This document shows positions 22,190 to 31,254 of a DNA stretch of 45,187 bases, piece after piece (the first letter of the stretch is position 1; each line of letters begins with the position of its first letter). The DNA comes from Deltaproteobacteria bacterium. GTDB lineage: Bacteria; Myxococcota_A; Polyangia; Polyangiales; JADJMO01. Location: positions 1 through 45,187 of the forward strand of contig JACPFM010000188.1 of the NCBI GenBank assembly GCA_016182965.1, written 5' to 3'. The position numbers and the translations under genes are program-made. The notes below the pieces were generated by a model. It did no database searches, was not told the DNA's origin, and saw only the letters and a program-made list of their open reading frames with translations.

Positions 22190-23589
22190 TGAGTCGTCAG
22201 TCGTCAGTCGTCAGTCGTCGGCCCGAGAAGGACCTGCACGGCGCGACGGCCGTCGTGGTGGGGCTCGGATCGTCCGGCGACGCGGCGGCGCGGCTGCTGG
22301 TCGCGAAGGGGGCGCGGGTCATCGCGACCGACAGCAAGCCGAACGCTCCGGAGGCCGACGCGTTGCGGGCGCTCGGAGTCGACGTGGTGCTCGGCGGACA
22401 TCAGGGCATCGACTTCGTCGACGCCGACCTGGTGGTCGTGTCGCCGGGCGTCCCCAACATCCCCATCTTGCGCGAGGCCGAGCGGCGCGGCGCGCGAATC
22501 GTCGGCGAGCTCGAGCTCGCGAGCTGGTACGTCGACGCCGACATCGTCGCGGTGGGCGGCACCAACGGCAAGAGCACCACCACCGAGCTGTGCGCCGCGC
22601 TCGCGCGCACGAGCCGGCGGCCGGTGTTCGCCGGCGGCAACCTCGGCACGCCGCTGTCGCGCGCGGTGCTCGACGGCGATCCCGGCGTGGGCGCGGGCGG
22701 CGTCGCGGTGGTGGAGGTCTCGTCGTTCCAGCTCGAGCGCGTCGCCGGGTTCCGCCCGCGCGCGTCGGTGTTGATGAACGTCACCCCCGATCACCTCGAC
22801 CGCTACGCCTCCTTCGAGGCCTACGCGATCGCCAAGGGCGGCGCGTTCAAGGCGCAGACGATGGAGGACGTCGCCATCGTCCCGCACGGCGACGAGCTGT
22901 CTGCGCGCGTCGCCTCGCTCGGCTACGGCCGGCTCGAGACGATCGACGGCCCTGCGCCGGCGTCGGTCGGCGTCGAGGGTGATCGGCTCGTCGATCGCGC
23001 GACCTCCGTGACGATGCCGCTGTCGATGCTCCACCTCGAGGGGCGCCACAACGTCACCAACCTCTGCGCCGCGTGGGCGGCCGCGCGCGCGGTGATCGGC
23101 GACGCGAGCGGCTTCCCGGCCGCGGTCGACGCCTTCCGGGGCCTCGCGCACCGGACCGCGTTCGTCGCCGAGCTCGATGGCGTCCGCTACTACGACGACT
23201 CCAAGGGTACGAACGTCGGCGCCTCGGTGACCGCCTTGCTCGGGCTGCGCGAGCCGCGCGGCGTGCTCATCGCCGGCGGCCGCGACAAGGGCGGCTCGTA
23301 CGGTCCGCTGGTCGCCGCGCTCGGCGAGAAGGGGCGCGGCGTCGTGGTGATCGGCGAGGCGGCGGACCTGATCGCCGACGCCGTGCTGCGCGGCCTCGGC
23401 CCGTCGTTCCCGCTCGTGCGCGCCGGCACGATGGAGGAGGCGGTCGAAAGGGCCGCCGAGCTCGCGCAGCGTGGCGACGCGGTGCTGCTGTCGCCGGCCT
23501 GCTCCAGCTACGACATGTTCAAGGACTACAAGCAGCGCGGCGACGTCTTCGTCGCGGCGGTGCGCGCGCGCGCCGGAGGGTCGCGATGA
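22189..23589 (+). CDS. murD: UDP-MurNAc-L-alanine:D-glutamate ligase MurD
   Basis: Adds D-Glu as the second stem residue. The 466 residues carry the N-terminal Rossmann-like VVGLGSSG (about 24-31), VSPGVP, the ATP loop GTNGKSTT (K128), MNVTPDHLDRY, and DDSKGTNVGAS in the C-terminal domain. GAAGG (22177-22181) is 7 nt from ATG 22189, which is preferred over ATG 22186. Residues 2-11 (SRQSSVVSRR) are the translation of a TCGTCAG array; no usable downstream start exists before the first beta strand. The stop overlaps the ftsW ATG. Confidence 0.94.
   Translation: MSRQSSVVSRRPEKDLHGATAVVVGLGSSGDAAARLLVAKGARVIATDSKPNAPEADALRALGVDVVLGGHQGIDFVDADLVVVSPGVPNIPILREAERRGARIVGELELASWYVDADIVAVGGTNGKSTTTELCAALARTSRRPVFAGGNLGTPLSRAVLDGDPGVGAGGVAVVEVSSFQLERVAGFRPRASVLMNVTPDHLDRYASFEAYAIAKGGAFKAQTMEDVAIVPHGDELSARVASLGYGRLETIDGPAPASVGVEGDRLVDRATSVTMPLSMLHLEGRHNVTNLCAAWAAARAVIGDASGFPAAVDAFRGLAHRTAFVAELDGVRYYDDSKGTNVGASVTALLGLREPRGVLIAGGRDKGGSYGPLVAALGEKGRGVVVIGEAADLIADAVLRGLGPSFPLVRAGTMEEAVERAAELAQRGDAVLLSPACSSYDMFKDYKQRGDVFVAAVRARAGGSR
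22192..22219 (+). repeat. TCGTCAG heptamer array, 4 copies, inside the murD start
   Basis: Four perfect AGTCGTC units start 2 nt after the mraY TGA and are translated as the MurD N-terminus. The bases that follow, GGCCCGAGAAGGAC, resemble the flank after the corA array (AGCACGAGAAGAAC). Confidence 0.93.
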
Positions 23590-24794
23590 CCGTCATCCGC
23601 GCCGACGGCCCCGGCACCTCGCGGCTCGATCGGGTGCGCGCCGTCTTCCGCGTGCCCGGGCCGGTCGATCCGATGATCGCCGTGATGGTCGTGACGCTCG
23701 TCGCGTTCGGCGTGGTGATGGTCTACTCGGCGAGCGCGATCGAGGCGACCGTCCAGTACAAGGACCCGCAGTACTTCCTCAAGCGTCAGGTCTCGTTCGG
23801 CGTCGTCGGGCTGCTGATGGCCTGGGGCATCTCGCGCATCGACTACCACGCGTACAAGAAGCTCACCTACCCGATCCTCGCCGGCGTGGTCTTCCTGCTG
23901 ATCGCCGCGGTCGCGGGCCTCGGCAAGAAGGGCGGCGGCGCCACGCGGTGGATCGCGCTCGGCCCGGTGCACATCCAGCCCGCCGAGCTGGCGAAGCTCG
24001 CGCTGATCATCTGGCTCGCGTACTCGCTCGCCAAGAAGGGCGAGGGGGTGAAGACCTTCTCCATCGGCTTCCTCCCGCACCTGTTGATGTCGGGGTTCCT
24101 GATGCTGCTTTGCCTGAAGCAGCCGGACTTCGGCAGCGCCGTCGTGCTCCTGCTCCTGACGTTCACCATGCTCTTCGTGGCCGGCGCCAAGGTCGGCTAC
24201 ATCCTCGGTGCGCTGATCCTCGGCAGCATCGGCGGCGCGGCGATCGTCCGGTTCAAGGAGTATCGCTGGCAGCGCGTCGTCGCGTGGCTGGAGATGGAGG
24301 CGCACCGTCAGGACCTCGCCTACCAGCCCTTCCAGGCGCGCATGTCGTTCGGATCGGGCAGCGTGTTCGGCCTCGGGCTCGGCAAGGGCCTGCAGATCCT
24401 CTACCTCCCCGAGGCGCACACCGACTTCGTCGGCGCGATCGTCGGCGAGGAGCTCGGCTTCGTCGGCGTCGCCGCGCTGTGCCTCGCGTACGTGGCGCTC
24501 GTCGCGCGCGGGGTCCGCGCGGCGTTCCGCGCGCCCGACGACTACGGCACCTACCTCGCGTTCGGTCTCTCCACGCTCTTCGCGCTGCAGGCGCTGATCA
24601 ACCTCGCGGTGGCCATGTCGCTCCTGCCGACCAAGGGCCTGACGCTGCCGTTCATCTCCTACGGCGGGTCGTCGCTCCTGGTGAACGCGATGGCCGCGGG
24701 CATCCTGCTCAACGTCAGCCGCCACTCCGAGGCGCACGCGCAGGCGCGCGCAGAGGAGCACGGTCCCGTTCGCGCGGAGGAGGCCGTCGCATGA
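23586..24794 (+). CDS. ftsW: Lipid II polymerase FtsW
   Basis: SEDS-family peptidoglycan glycosyltransferase of the septum, partner of FtsI. The 402-residue polytopic protein has about ten membrane helices, with YSASAIEATVQYKDPQYFLKRQ after helix 1, KQPDFGSAVV (about 178-187), PEAHTDFVGAIVGEELGFVG (about 276-295) and FISYGGSS near the end. Start ATG overlaps the murD stop and its stop overlaps the murG start (ATGA). The last 25 residues are a soluble Ala/Glu/Arg-rich tail. Confidence 0.96.
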   Translation: MTVIRADGPGTSRLDRVRAVFRVPGPVDPMIAVMVVTLVAFGVVMVYSASAIEATVQYKDPQYFLKRQVSFGVVGLLMAWGISRIDYHAYKKLTYPILAGVVFLLIAAVAGLGKKGGGATRWIALGPVHIQPAELAKLALIIWLAYSLAKKGEGVKTFSIGFLPHLLMSGFLMLLCLKQPDFGSAVVLLLLTFTMLFVAGAKVGYILGALILGSIGGAAIVRFKEYRWQRVVAWLEMEAHRQDLAYQPFQARMSFGSGSVFGLGLGKGLQILYLPEAHTDFVGAIVGEELGFVGVAALCLAYVALVARGVRAAFRAPDDYGTYLAFGLSTLFALQALINLAVAMSLLPTKGLTLPFISYGGSSLLVNAMAAGILLNVSRHSEAHAQARAEEHGPVRAEEAVA

Positions 24795-25882
24795 AGGGCG
24801 TGATCCTCCTCGCCGGCGGCGGCACCGGCGGGCACGTCTTCCCGCTGGTCGCGCTCGCCGAGGCGTTCGCCGACGTCGCGCCCAACGTCGAGGTGCGCTT
24901 CGTGGGCACCTCCAAGGGCCTCGAGGCGCGCGTGGTGCCGGCGCGCGGCTGGACGCTCGAGACGCTGGCGATCGAGCCGATGAAGGGGCGCTCCTGGTTC
25001 GGCGCGGCCCGCGGCGGGATGATCGCGGGCGCGGCGATCGTGCGCGCGATCGGCCTCGTCGCGAGGCTGAAGCCGATCCTCTGCGTGTCGATCGGCGGGT
25101 ACGCCGCGGGACCGGTCGGCGTCGCCGCGGCGTCGCTCGGCGTGCCGCTCGCGCTGCTCGAACCCAACCGCGTCGCCGGGATGACCCAGAGGCTCCTCAC
25201 GCCGCTGGCCAGGCGCGTGTACGTGGGGTTCCGCGAGTCGCTCGGCCCGCTCGCGCGCAAGGGGCGCGCGCTCGGCATCCCGCTGCGAAAAGGCTTCTCG
25301 CCGCGCCCTACGACGGTGCGTGACGGCGCGCTGCGGCTGTTCGTGACCGGCGGTAGCCAGGGGGCGCAGCACCTCAACGAGGTGATGCCCGCGGCGGTGG
25401 CCGATCTGATCTCGCGCGGCGCCGCCCTCGAGGTGGTGCACCAGGCGGGGCGTGGACGCGCCGACGAGGTCCGCGCCCGCTACGGCGAGTCCGGCAACGC
25501 GAAGGACGTGCAGGTGGTCGAGTTCGTCGAGGACGTGCCGGCGCGCCTTTCGTGGGCGCACCTCGTCGTCTCGCGCTCGGGCGCCCTGACCTGCGCCGAG
25601 CTGTGCGCCATCGGTCGGCCTTCGATCCTCGTGCCTTACCCGTTCGCCGCCGACGATCACCAGGCGGCCAACGCGGAGGCGCTCGCCAAGGCGGCCGCCG
25701 CGATCGCCATCCGTCAGAAGGAAGCGACCGTCGAGCGCCTCGTCGAGGCGATCTCCGGCGTGTACGGCGACGAGACCATGCGCCTGTCGATGGCCGACGC
25801 GGCGCGCGCGCGCGGCGTCCCCGACGCCGCGCAGAAGATCGCCGAGGACCTCCTCGAGCTCGCCACGGGGCCCCGGCGATGA
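24791..25882 (+). CDS. murG: UDP-GlcNAc:lipid I N-acetylglucosaminyltransferase MurG
   Basis: Converts lipid I to lipid II at the cytoplasmic membrane face. The 363 residues begin with the GGGTGGHVFP loop (residues 9-18), have SIGGYAAGPVG, LLEPNRVAGMTQR, the second glycine loop TGGSQGAQHLNE (about 184-195) and SRSGALTCAELCAIGRPSILVPYP, all family signatures. ATGA overlap with ftsW. A 25-bp gap with AAAGGAG separates it from murC. Confidence 0.97.
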   Translation: MKGVILLAGGGTGGHVFPLVALAEAFADVAPNVEVRFVGTSKGLEARVVPARGWTLETLAIEPMKGRSWFGAARGGMIAGAAIVRAIGLVARLKPILCVSIGGYAAGPVGVAAASLGVPLALLEPNRVAGMTQRLLTPLARRVYVGFRESLGPLARKGRALGIPLRKGFSPRPTTVRDGALRLFVTGGSQGAQHLNEVMPAAVADLISRGAALEVVHQAGRGRADEVRARYGESGNAKDVQVVEFVEDVPARLSWAHLVVSRSGALTCAELCAIGRPSILVPYPFAADDHQAANAEALAKAAAAIAIRQKEATVERLVEAISGVYGDETMRLSMADAARARGVPDAAQKIAEDLLELATGPRR

Positions 25883-25907
25883 CCAGAAGCCGAAAGGAGA
25901 CCGTCTG

Positions 25908-27362
25908 ATGTTTCGCGGTCGCGTACGGCACGTGCACTTCGTCGGTGTCGGCGGCATCGGCATGAGCGGGCTCGCCGAGATCCTGCGGTCGCTCGATTTC
26001 GACGTCTCCGGCTCCGATCTGAAGGCGTCGGACGTGACGCGCAGGCTCGAGGGCCTCGGCGTGCACGTCGACCTCGGCCACCGCGCCGAGAACGTGCGCC
26101 AGGCCGACGTGGTCGTGATCTCGAGCGCGGTGCGCGCCGACAACCCCGAGGTGCTCGAGGCGCGCGCGCGGCAGATCCCGGTGATCGCGCGGGCGGAGAT
26201 GCTCGCCGAGCTGATGCGCGTCAAGTACGGCGTGGCGATCGCCGGCTCGCACGGCAAGACCACCACCACCTCGCTGGTGGCGACGGTCCTGCGCGCCGCC
26301 GGGCTCGATCCGACGGTGGTCGTGGGCGGCAAGGTCAACGCGCTCGGCTCCAACGCCCGCCTCGGCATGGGCGACCTCCTGGTCGCCGAGGCCGACGAGT
26401 CGGACGGGTCGTTCCTCCGCCTGACGCCGACGATCGCGGTGGTCACCAACATCGATCCCGAGCACCTCGATCACTACGGCACCTTCGAGGTGCTCCAGGA
26501 GGCGTTCGTGAGCTTCGTCGAGCGGATCCCCTTCTACGGGCTCGGCGTGCTCTGCCTCGATCACCCGACGGTGCAGTCGATCCTGCCGCGCCTGATGCGA
26601 CGCCACGTCACCTACGGCCTCTCGGCGCAGGCGGACTACCGCGCCGTGAACGTCGGGTTCGAGGGGCTCTCCACGCGCTTCACCGCGCTGAGGCGCCATA
26701 CCCCGGGCGCCGGCGGCGCGTACGACGATCTCGGCGAGTTCGTCGTGCGCATGCCCGGCCAGCACAACGTGCTCAACACACTGGCGGCGATCGCCGTCGC
26801 CGACGAGCTCGAGGTGCCGCTCGACGTCCTCCGCGACGCGCTCGCCTCGTTCGGCGGCGTGCAGCGCCGGTTCACCATCGTCGGCGAGAGCGCCGAGGGG
26901 GTCACGCTGGTCGACGACTACGGTCATCACCCGGCCGAGATCGAGGCGACGCTCGAGGCGGCGCGCCGCGCGACCCAGAACGCCGGCGCCTTCGGGGCGG
27001 CCGGGCGTCGGGTGGTCGTCGCCTTCCAACCCCACCGCTATAGCCGTACTGCGTCGCTCCAGAAGGAGTTCGCGCGCGCCTTCAATCGCGCAGACGTGGT
27101 GATTCTGACCGAGATCTACGCGGCGGGCGAGGAGCCGATCCCCGGCGTGAGCGGCGCGATCCTCGCCGACAACGTGCGGGCGCACGGGCACCACGACGTG
27201 ACCTTCGTGCCGACGCGCGCCGGGGTGACCGATGCGCTCGAGGCGACGGTGCGCCCGGGCGACCTGGTGATCTGCCTCGGCGCGGGCGACATCAACAAGT
27301 GCGCGCGCGAGCTGCTCGATCGGCTCGAGGCCAAGCCGATCGCCGCGAGGGGCTCGCCATGA
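25908..27362 (+). CDS. murC: UDP-N-acetylmuramate:L-alanine ligase MurC
   Basis: First amino-acid ligase of the stem peptide. The 484 residues have the N-terminal GVGGIGMSGLAE (about 13-24), ATP loop GSHGKTTTTS (K117), EADESDGSF, NIDPEHLDHY, DDYGHHPAEI (about 341-350) and FQPHRYSRT. AAAGGAG at 25893-25899 is 8 nt from the ATG. The stop overlaps the ftsQ ATG directly, leaving no room for murB or ddl, which commonly sit here. Confidence 0.96.
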   Translation: MFRGRVRHVHFVGVGGIGMSGLAEILRSLDFDVSGSDLKASDVTRRLEGLGVHVDLGHRAENVRQADVVVISSAVRADNPEVLEARARQIPVIARAEMLAELMRVKYGVAIAGSHGKTTTTSLVATVLRAAGLDPTVVVGGKVNALGSNARLGMGDLLVAEADESDGSFLRLTPTIAVVTNIDPEHLDHYGTFEVLQEAFVSFVERIPFYGLGVLCLDHPTVQSILPRLMRRHVTYGLSAQADYRAVNVGFEGLSTRFTALRRHTPGAGGAYDDLGEFVVRMPGQHNVLNTLAAIAVADELEVPLDVLRDALASFGGVQRRFTIVGESAEGVTLVDDYGHHPAEIEATLEAARRATQNAGAFGAAGRRVVVAFQPHRYSRTASLQKEFARAFNRADVVILTEIYAAGEEPIPGVSGAILADNVRAHGHHDVTFVPTRAGVTDALEATVRPGDLVICLGAGDINKCARELLDRLEAKPIAARGSP

Positions 27363-28294
27363 GCGCCTCGATCCAGGATCGCCGGCTGCCGAGCAACCGC
27401 CGCGTGGTGACGCCGCCGCGCGCGAACACGCCCGTGCGCGCCGAGGCGCCTGGATCGCCGAGCAAGCCGTGGGATCCCGACGCGCTGTGGCGCAACCTGC
27501 GCCTCGCCGCCCGCGTCGCGCTCGGCGTGCTCGTCGTGGCGCTCGGCGTGTTCGCGGCCGTGCACGCGCGGCGGTACGTCACCCAGAGCCCGCGGTTCGC
27601 GCTCAAGGACCTGCGCATCTCCGGCAACCGGCACCGCTCGGCGGAGCAGGTCGCGCAGCTCGCGGGCATCTCCCTCGGGCAGAACGTCGTCGAGCTCGAT
27701 CTCGAGGGCGCGCGCGCCCGCCTGGAGACCGATCCGTGGGTGGAGCGCGCCACGCTCCTGCGCCGGCTGCCCGCGAGCGTCGCCATCGAGGTGGTGGAGC
27801 GCGACGCGGCCGCGATCGTCGCCCTGCCGAGCGGCACCTGGCTCGCCACGCCGCGCGGCGAGCTCTTCAAGAAGATCGAGGCCGACGATCCCCTCGACCT
27901 GCCCGTGATCACCGGCATCACCGACGGAGACGCCGCCTCCGATCGCGACGCCACCGCCCAGATCATCCGGCGCGCGCTCGACCTCGGCGCCGACGTCGAG
28001 CACGCCGGTCTCTTCGGCGGTCGCGTGCAGGAGCTCGCGGTCGACGTCGACGGCGGCATCACCGCCGTGATCGGGCGCAAGTCCGCCTCATCGTCGGTGC
28101 GCGTCGTCTTCGGCAAGGCCGGCTACCGCCAGAAGGTGCGCCTCGGCGCCCGGATCGAGGCGGAGATCGCGCGCCGCGGGGCGCGCCCCACGGTCGTGTT
28201 CCTCGACGACGATCTGCACGCCGATCGCGTCGTGGTCCGCCTCGTCTCGGCGCTCCCGCCGGCCACCGTCACGGTCGATGGAGAGAAGCCGTGA
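27359..28294 (+). CDS. ftsQ: Cell division protein FtsQ
   Basis: Bitopic divisome protein of 311 residues: a basic cytoplasmic N-terminus (1-55), one membrane helix (about 56-75), a POTRA domain (about 83-150, FALKDLRISGNRHRSAEQV, with WVERATLLRRLPASVAIEVVER at its end) and the FtsQ-type beta domain. It recruits FtsL/FtsB in the periplasm. Start ATG overlaps the murC stop. It is followed by about 90 bp before ftsA, the first sizeable gap in the cluster since mraZ. Confidence 0.93.
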   Translation: MSASIQDRRLPSNRRVVTPPRANTPVRAEAPGSPSKPWDPDALWRNLRLAARVALGVLVVALGVFAAVHARRYVTQSPRFALKDLRISGNRHRSAEQVAQLAGISLGQNVVELDLEGARARLETDPWVERATLLRRLPASVAIEVVERDAAAIVALPSGTWLATPRGELFKKIEADDPLDLPVITGITDGDAASDRDATAQIIRRALDLGADVEHAGLFGGRVQELAVDVDGGITAVIGRKSASSSVRVVFGKAGYRQKVRLGARIEAEIARRGARPTVVFLDDDLHADRVVVRLVSALPPATVTVDGEKP

Positions 28295-28385
28295 TGATTT
28301 TCTCATCGCGAAAACTTGGCCGTTGCTCGCCACCGCTGACAGGTTCGCCCCGCAACACGGGACGAGGGCTAGAGGAGCGAACGTG

Positions 28386-29687
28386 ATGGCGAAGCAAGGT
28401 GAGATCGTCGTCGGCCTCGACATCGGGACCACCAAGGTGTGCGCCGTCGTCGCCGAGGTGAAGGGCGGCGTCGCCGAGGGTGGGCGGCTGCGTGGCGACG
28501 AGTTCTCGGAGATCGAGATCCTCGGCGTCGGCAACGTCCCGTGCAAGGGGCTGCGCAAGGGTGTGGTCGCCAACGTCGCGTCGACGACGGAGTCGATCCG
28601 TCAGGCGATCGAAGAGGCGCAGAACATGGCGGGCGTCGAGATCCGCACCGTGTTCGCCGGGATCGCGGGCAGCCACGTGCGGGCGCAGTCGTCCAACGGC
28701 GTGGTGGCCATCGCCTCGAACGAGGTGACCCGCAGCGACGTCGAGCGCGTGCTCGAGAACGCGCGCGCCATCCCCATCCCGACCGATCGTCAGATCCTCC
28801 ACGTGCTCCCCTGCGAGTACCTGGTCGACACGCAGGACGGCATCCGCGAGCCGGTGGGCATGAGCGGCGTGCGCCTCGAGGTGAAGGCGCAGCTGATCAC
28901 CGCCGCGCGCTCCTGCGTCGAGAACGTCATCAAGTGCGCCGAGCGCGTCGGGCTCACCGTGGCCGACGTGGTGCTCGAGCCGCTGGCGAGCGCCGAGGCG
29001 GTGCTCACCGAGGACGAGCGCGAGATCGGCGTCGCCGTGGTCGACATCGGCGGCGGCACCACCGACGTGATCCTCTACGTCGACGGCGGCATCGTCGCGG
29101 CGAACGTCATCCCGGTCGGCGGCATGAGCGTCACCAGCGACATCGCGGCGGGGCTCCGCACGCCGATGGCCGAGGCGGAGCGCCTGAAGCACGCCCGCGG
29201 CTGCGCCCTCGGGCGCATGGTCCCGGACGACGAGGAGATGGAGGTCCCGGGCGTCGGCGGCTACCCGGCCCGCCGCGTCCCGCGCCGCGTGCTGGCCGAC
29301 ATCATCGAGCCCCGCGTCGAGGAGATCTTCGCGGTCGTTCGCCGCCAGCTGGAGGAGTCCGGCTACCTCGAGCAGCTGTCGGCCGGCGTCGTGCTCTGCG
29401 GCGGCGCGGTCCTCATGGAGGGCATGACCGAGCTCGGCGAGGAGATCCTCGGGATGCCGGTCCGCCGCGGGTACCCGGTCGGCACGCGCGGGCTCACCGA
29501 TCTCACGCACGGCCCGCAGTTCGCGACGGCCGTGGGGCTCGCGCGCTACGGGGCGCAGGCCATCTTCACCGCTCAGGCGCGCGAGGACGAGCCGGTGGTG
29601 GTCCCCGCGTCGAAGGCCGACGCGAAGGCTCCGGGAACGACGAGTGATCGTCCGGGCTTCTGGGGTTGGATCAAGGCTGCCTTCTAA
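28386..29687 (+). CDS. ftsA: Cell division protein FtsA
   Basis: Actin-like ATPase that anchors FtsZ to the membrane. The 433 residues have the phosphate 1 loop GLDIGTTKVCAVV (about 10-22), phosphate 2 VVDIGGGTTDVILY (about 218-231), the adenosine motif GGAVLMEGM, and a C-terminal amphipathic membrane-targeting helix GFWGWIKAAF. A GAGGAG site (28372-28377) precedes ATG 28386; a frame opening at 28278 overlaps ftsQ and lacks such a site. The 91-bp gap upstream contains a short TTTTC/GAAAA inverted repeat (near 28303-28315) and no clear promoter. Confidence 0.95.
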   Translation: MAKQGEIVVGLDIGTTKVCAVVAEVKGGVAEGGRLRGDEFSEIEILGVGNVPCKGLRKGVVANVASTTESIRQAIEEAQNMAGVEIRTVFAGIAGSHVRAQSSNGVVAIASNEVTRSDVERVLENARAIPIPTDRQILHVLPCEYLVDTQDGIREPVGMSGVRLEVKAQLITAARSCVENVIKCAERVGLTVADVVLEPLASAEAVLTEDEREIGVAVVDIGGGTTDVILYVDGGIVAANVIPVGGMSVTSDIAAGLRTPMAEAERLKHARGCALGRMVPDDEEMEVPGVGGYPARRVPRRVLADIIEPRVEEIFAVVRRQLEESGYLEQLSAGVVLCGGAVLMEGMTELGEEILGMPVRRGYPVGTRGLTDLTHGPQFATAVGLARYGAQAIFTAQAREDEPVVVPASKADAKAPGTTSDRPGFWGWIKAAF

Positions 29688-29973
29688 GTTGCCCGAAACT
29701 ACATGGTTTCTTTATACGGATCACGTAAGGGCTTTATAAGTACTTCTAGATGTGATTGAATCGCGGGCCAGTTCCGAGTCGTGGAGCGAAGTGAGCGGGG
29801 AAGAGGCGCCCCGTGCCGAGCGAACCGGTTCTACCGCCCGCAAGACGTGAAGGCGTTCGAGGGGACAGGACGAGAGCGACCAGATCGAGGCCAGGGAGCG
29901 CGCGCGCCGGTCATGGACCGGACGAAGCTGCGTTGCTCGTCGTCGGTCGAGGGGCGCGAGGCGGAGGACGAAG
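29688..29973. other. ftsA-ftsZ spacer with AT-rich promoter region
   Basis: 286 bp without a gene. 29690-29765 is much more AT-rich than anything around it and holds two copies of CTTTATA (29710-29716 and 29732-29738), so a separate ftsZ promoter is likely. The remaining 200 bp form a long GC-rich leader for ftsZ with no riboswitch or hairpin that I recognise. Confidence 0.7.
29712..29740 (+). promoter_or_regulatory. Putative ftsZ promoter
   Basis: TATAAG (29735-29740) is a good -10 box in an otherwise GC-rich window; TTATAC (29712-29717) stands 17 nt upstream at the -35 position but matches the consensus poorly. The untranslated leader would be about 225 nt. Confidence 0.4.
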
Positions 29974-31227
29974 ATGGCTTTCCAGATCGAGTTCGCGGAC
30001 GAGCAGCAAGACAGCCAGGCCCGCATCAAGGTGATCGGCGTCGGCGGCTCGGGCAATAACGCCGTCAACACGATGATCGAGTTCGGCCTCGACGGGGTCG
30101 AGTTCATCGCGATCAACACCGATCGCCAGGCGCTCGACGCGAACGCGGCGCCCACCAAGCTGCAGATCGGCGGCGCGGTGACCAAGGGCCTCGGCGCCGG
30201 CGCGAACCCGGATCAGGGTCGCAAGGCCGCGCTCGAGGACGTCAACCGCATCAAGGAGCTGGTCTCCGGCGCGGACATGGTCTTCATCACCGCCGGCATG
30301 GGCGGCGGCACCGGCACCGGCGCGGCCCCGATCGTGGCGCAGATCGCCCGTGAAGAGGGCGCGCTCACCGTCGGCGTCGTGACCAAGCCGTTCCTGTTCG
30401 AAGGGCGTCAGCGCTCCAAGCGCGCCGAGCAGGGCCTGCACTTCCTGACGGAGCAGGTCGACACCCTCATCACCATCCCCAACCAGAAGCTCTTCGACCT
30501 GGGCGACGACCTCACCTTCATCGAGGCGTTCAAGCGCGCCGACGAGGTGCTCTACCAGGCGGTGCGCGGCATCAGCGATCTGATCACCCAGATCGGCATC
30601 GTCAACGTCGACTTCGCCGACGTGAAGACGGTCATGTCGAACATGGGCCGCGCCCTCATGGGCACCGGCTGCGCCAAGGGCCAGGGCCGCGCGCGCAGCG
30701 CTGCCGAGATGGCCATCAACAGCCCGCTGCTCGACAACATCTCCGTCGACGGCGCCACCGGCATCCTCCTCAACATCGTCGGCGGCCCCGACATGAAGAT
30801 GAAGGAGATCGAGGAGGCCGCGGCGCTCATCCAGGAGCAGGCGCACGAGGAGGCGAACATCATCTTCGGCGCCTCCATCGATCCCTCGCTCGGCGAGCTC
30901 GTGAAGGTGACGGTCATCGCCACCGGCTTCGACCGCATCGTCGCCGAGGAGCCGGTCGTCTCGTCGCAGACGACGCGCGCCGCGCTGCCCGCCGCGCTGC
31001 CCGCCGCGGCGGCGCCGCTCGCCCGCTCGGTCGCTCCGCAGCGCGCCGCCCGCGAGGAGCCGCTGTTCGTCCAGCCGGTCTCCCGTCGTCGCGAGACCAT
31101 CCCGACGGCCGCCCCCGCCCGCGAGCCTGCGCCGGTCAGCCGCAGCTACGAGGCGCGCGGCGAGCGGTTCGCGTCGCCGCTCGACCAGGACTGGGACATC
31201 CCCGCGTACGTGCGTCGCAACCAGTAG
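29974..31227 (+). CDS. ftsZ: Cell division protein FtsZ
   Basis: Tubulin-like GTPase that forms the Z ring. In 417 residues: GVGGSGNNAVNTM (about 22-34), the tubulin signature GGGTGTG (110-116), the T7 loop region NVDFADVK, then a disordered Ala/Pro/Arg linker (about 325-395) and the conserved C-terminal peptide DWDIPAYVRRNQ that binds FtsA. The T7-loop Asp residues are present, so it should hydrolyse GTP. It has its own promoter region and ends in a strong terminator, so it closes the dcw cluster. Confidence 0.97.
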   Translation: MAFQIEFADEQQDSQARIKVIGVGGSGNNAVNTMIEFGLDGVEFIAINTDRQALDANAAPTKLQIGGAVTKGLGAGANPDQGRKAALEDVNRIKELVSGADMVFITAGMGGGTGTGAAPIVAQIAREEGALTVGVVTKPFLFEGRQRSKRAEQGLHFLTEQVDTLITIPNQKLFDLGDDLTFIEAFKRADEVLYQAVRGISDLITQIGIVNVDFADVKTVMSNMGRALMGTGCAKGQGRARSAAEMAINSPLLDNISVDGATGILLNIVGGPDMKMKEIEEAAALIQEQAHEEANIIFGASIDPSLGELVKVTVIATGFDRIVAEEPVVSSQTTRAALPAALPAAAAPLARSVAPQRAAREEPLFVQPVSRRRETIPTAAPAREPAPVSRSYEARGERFASPLDQDWDIPAYVRRNQ

Positions 31228-31254
31228 AGCGCGACCCCCGAGCGCCGTTCTTCC

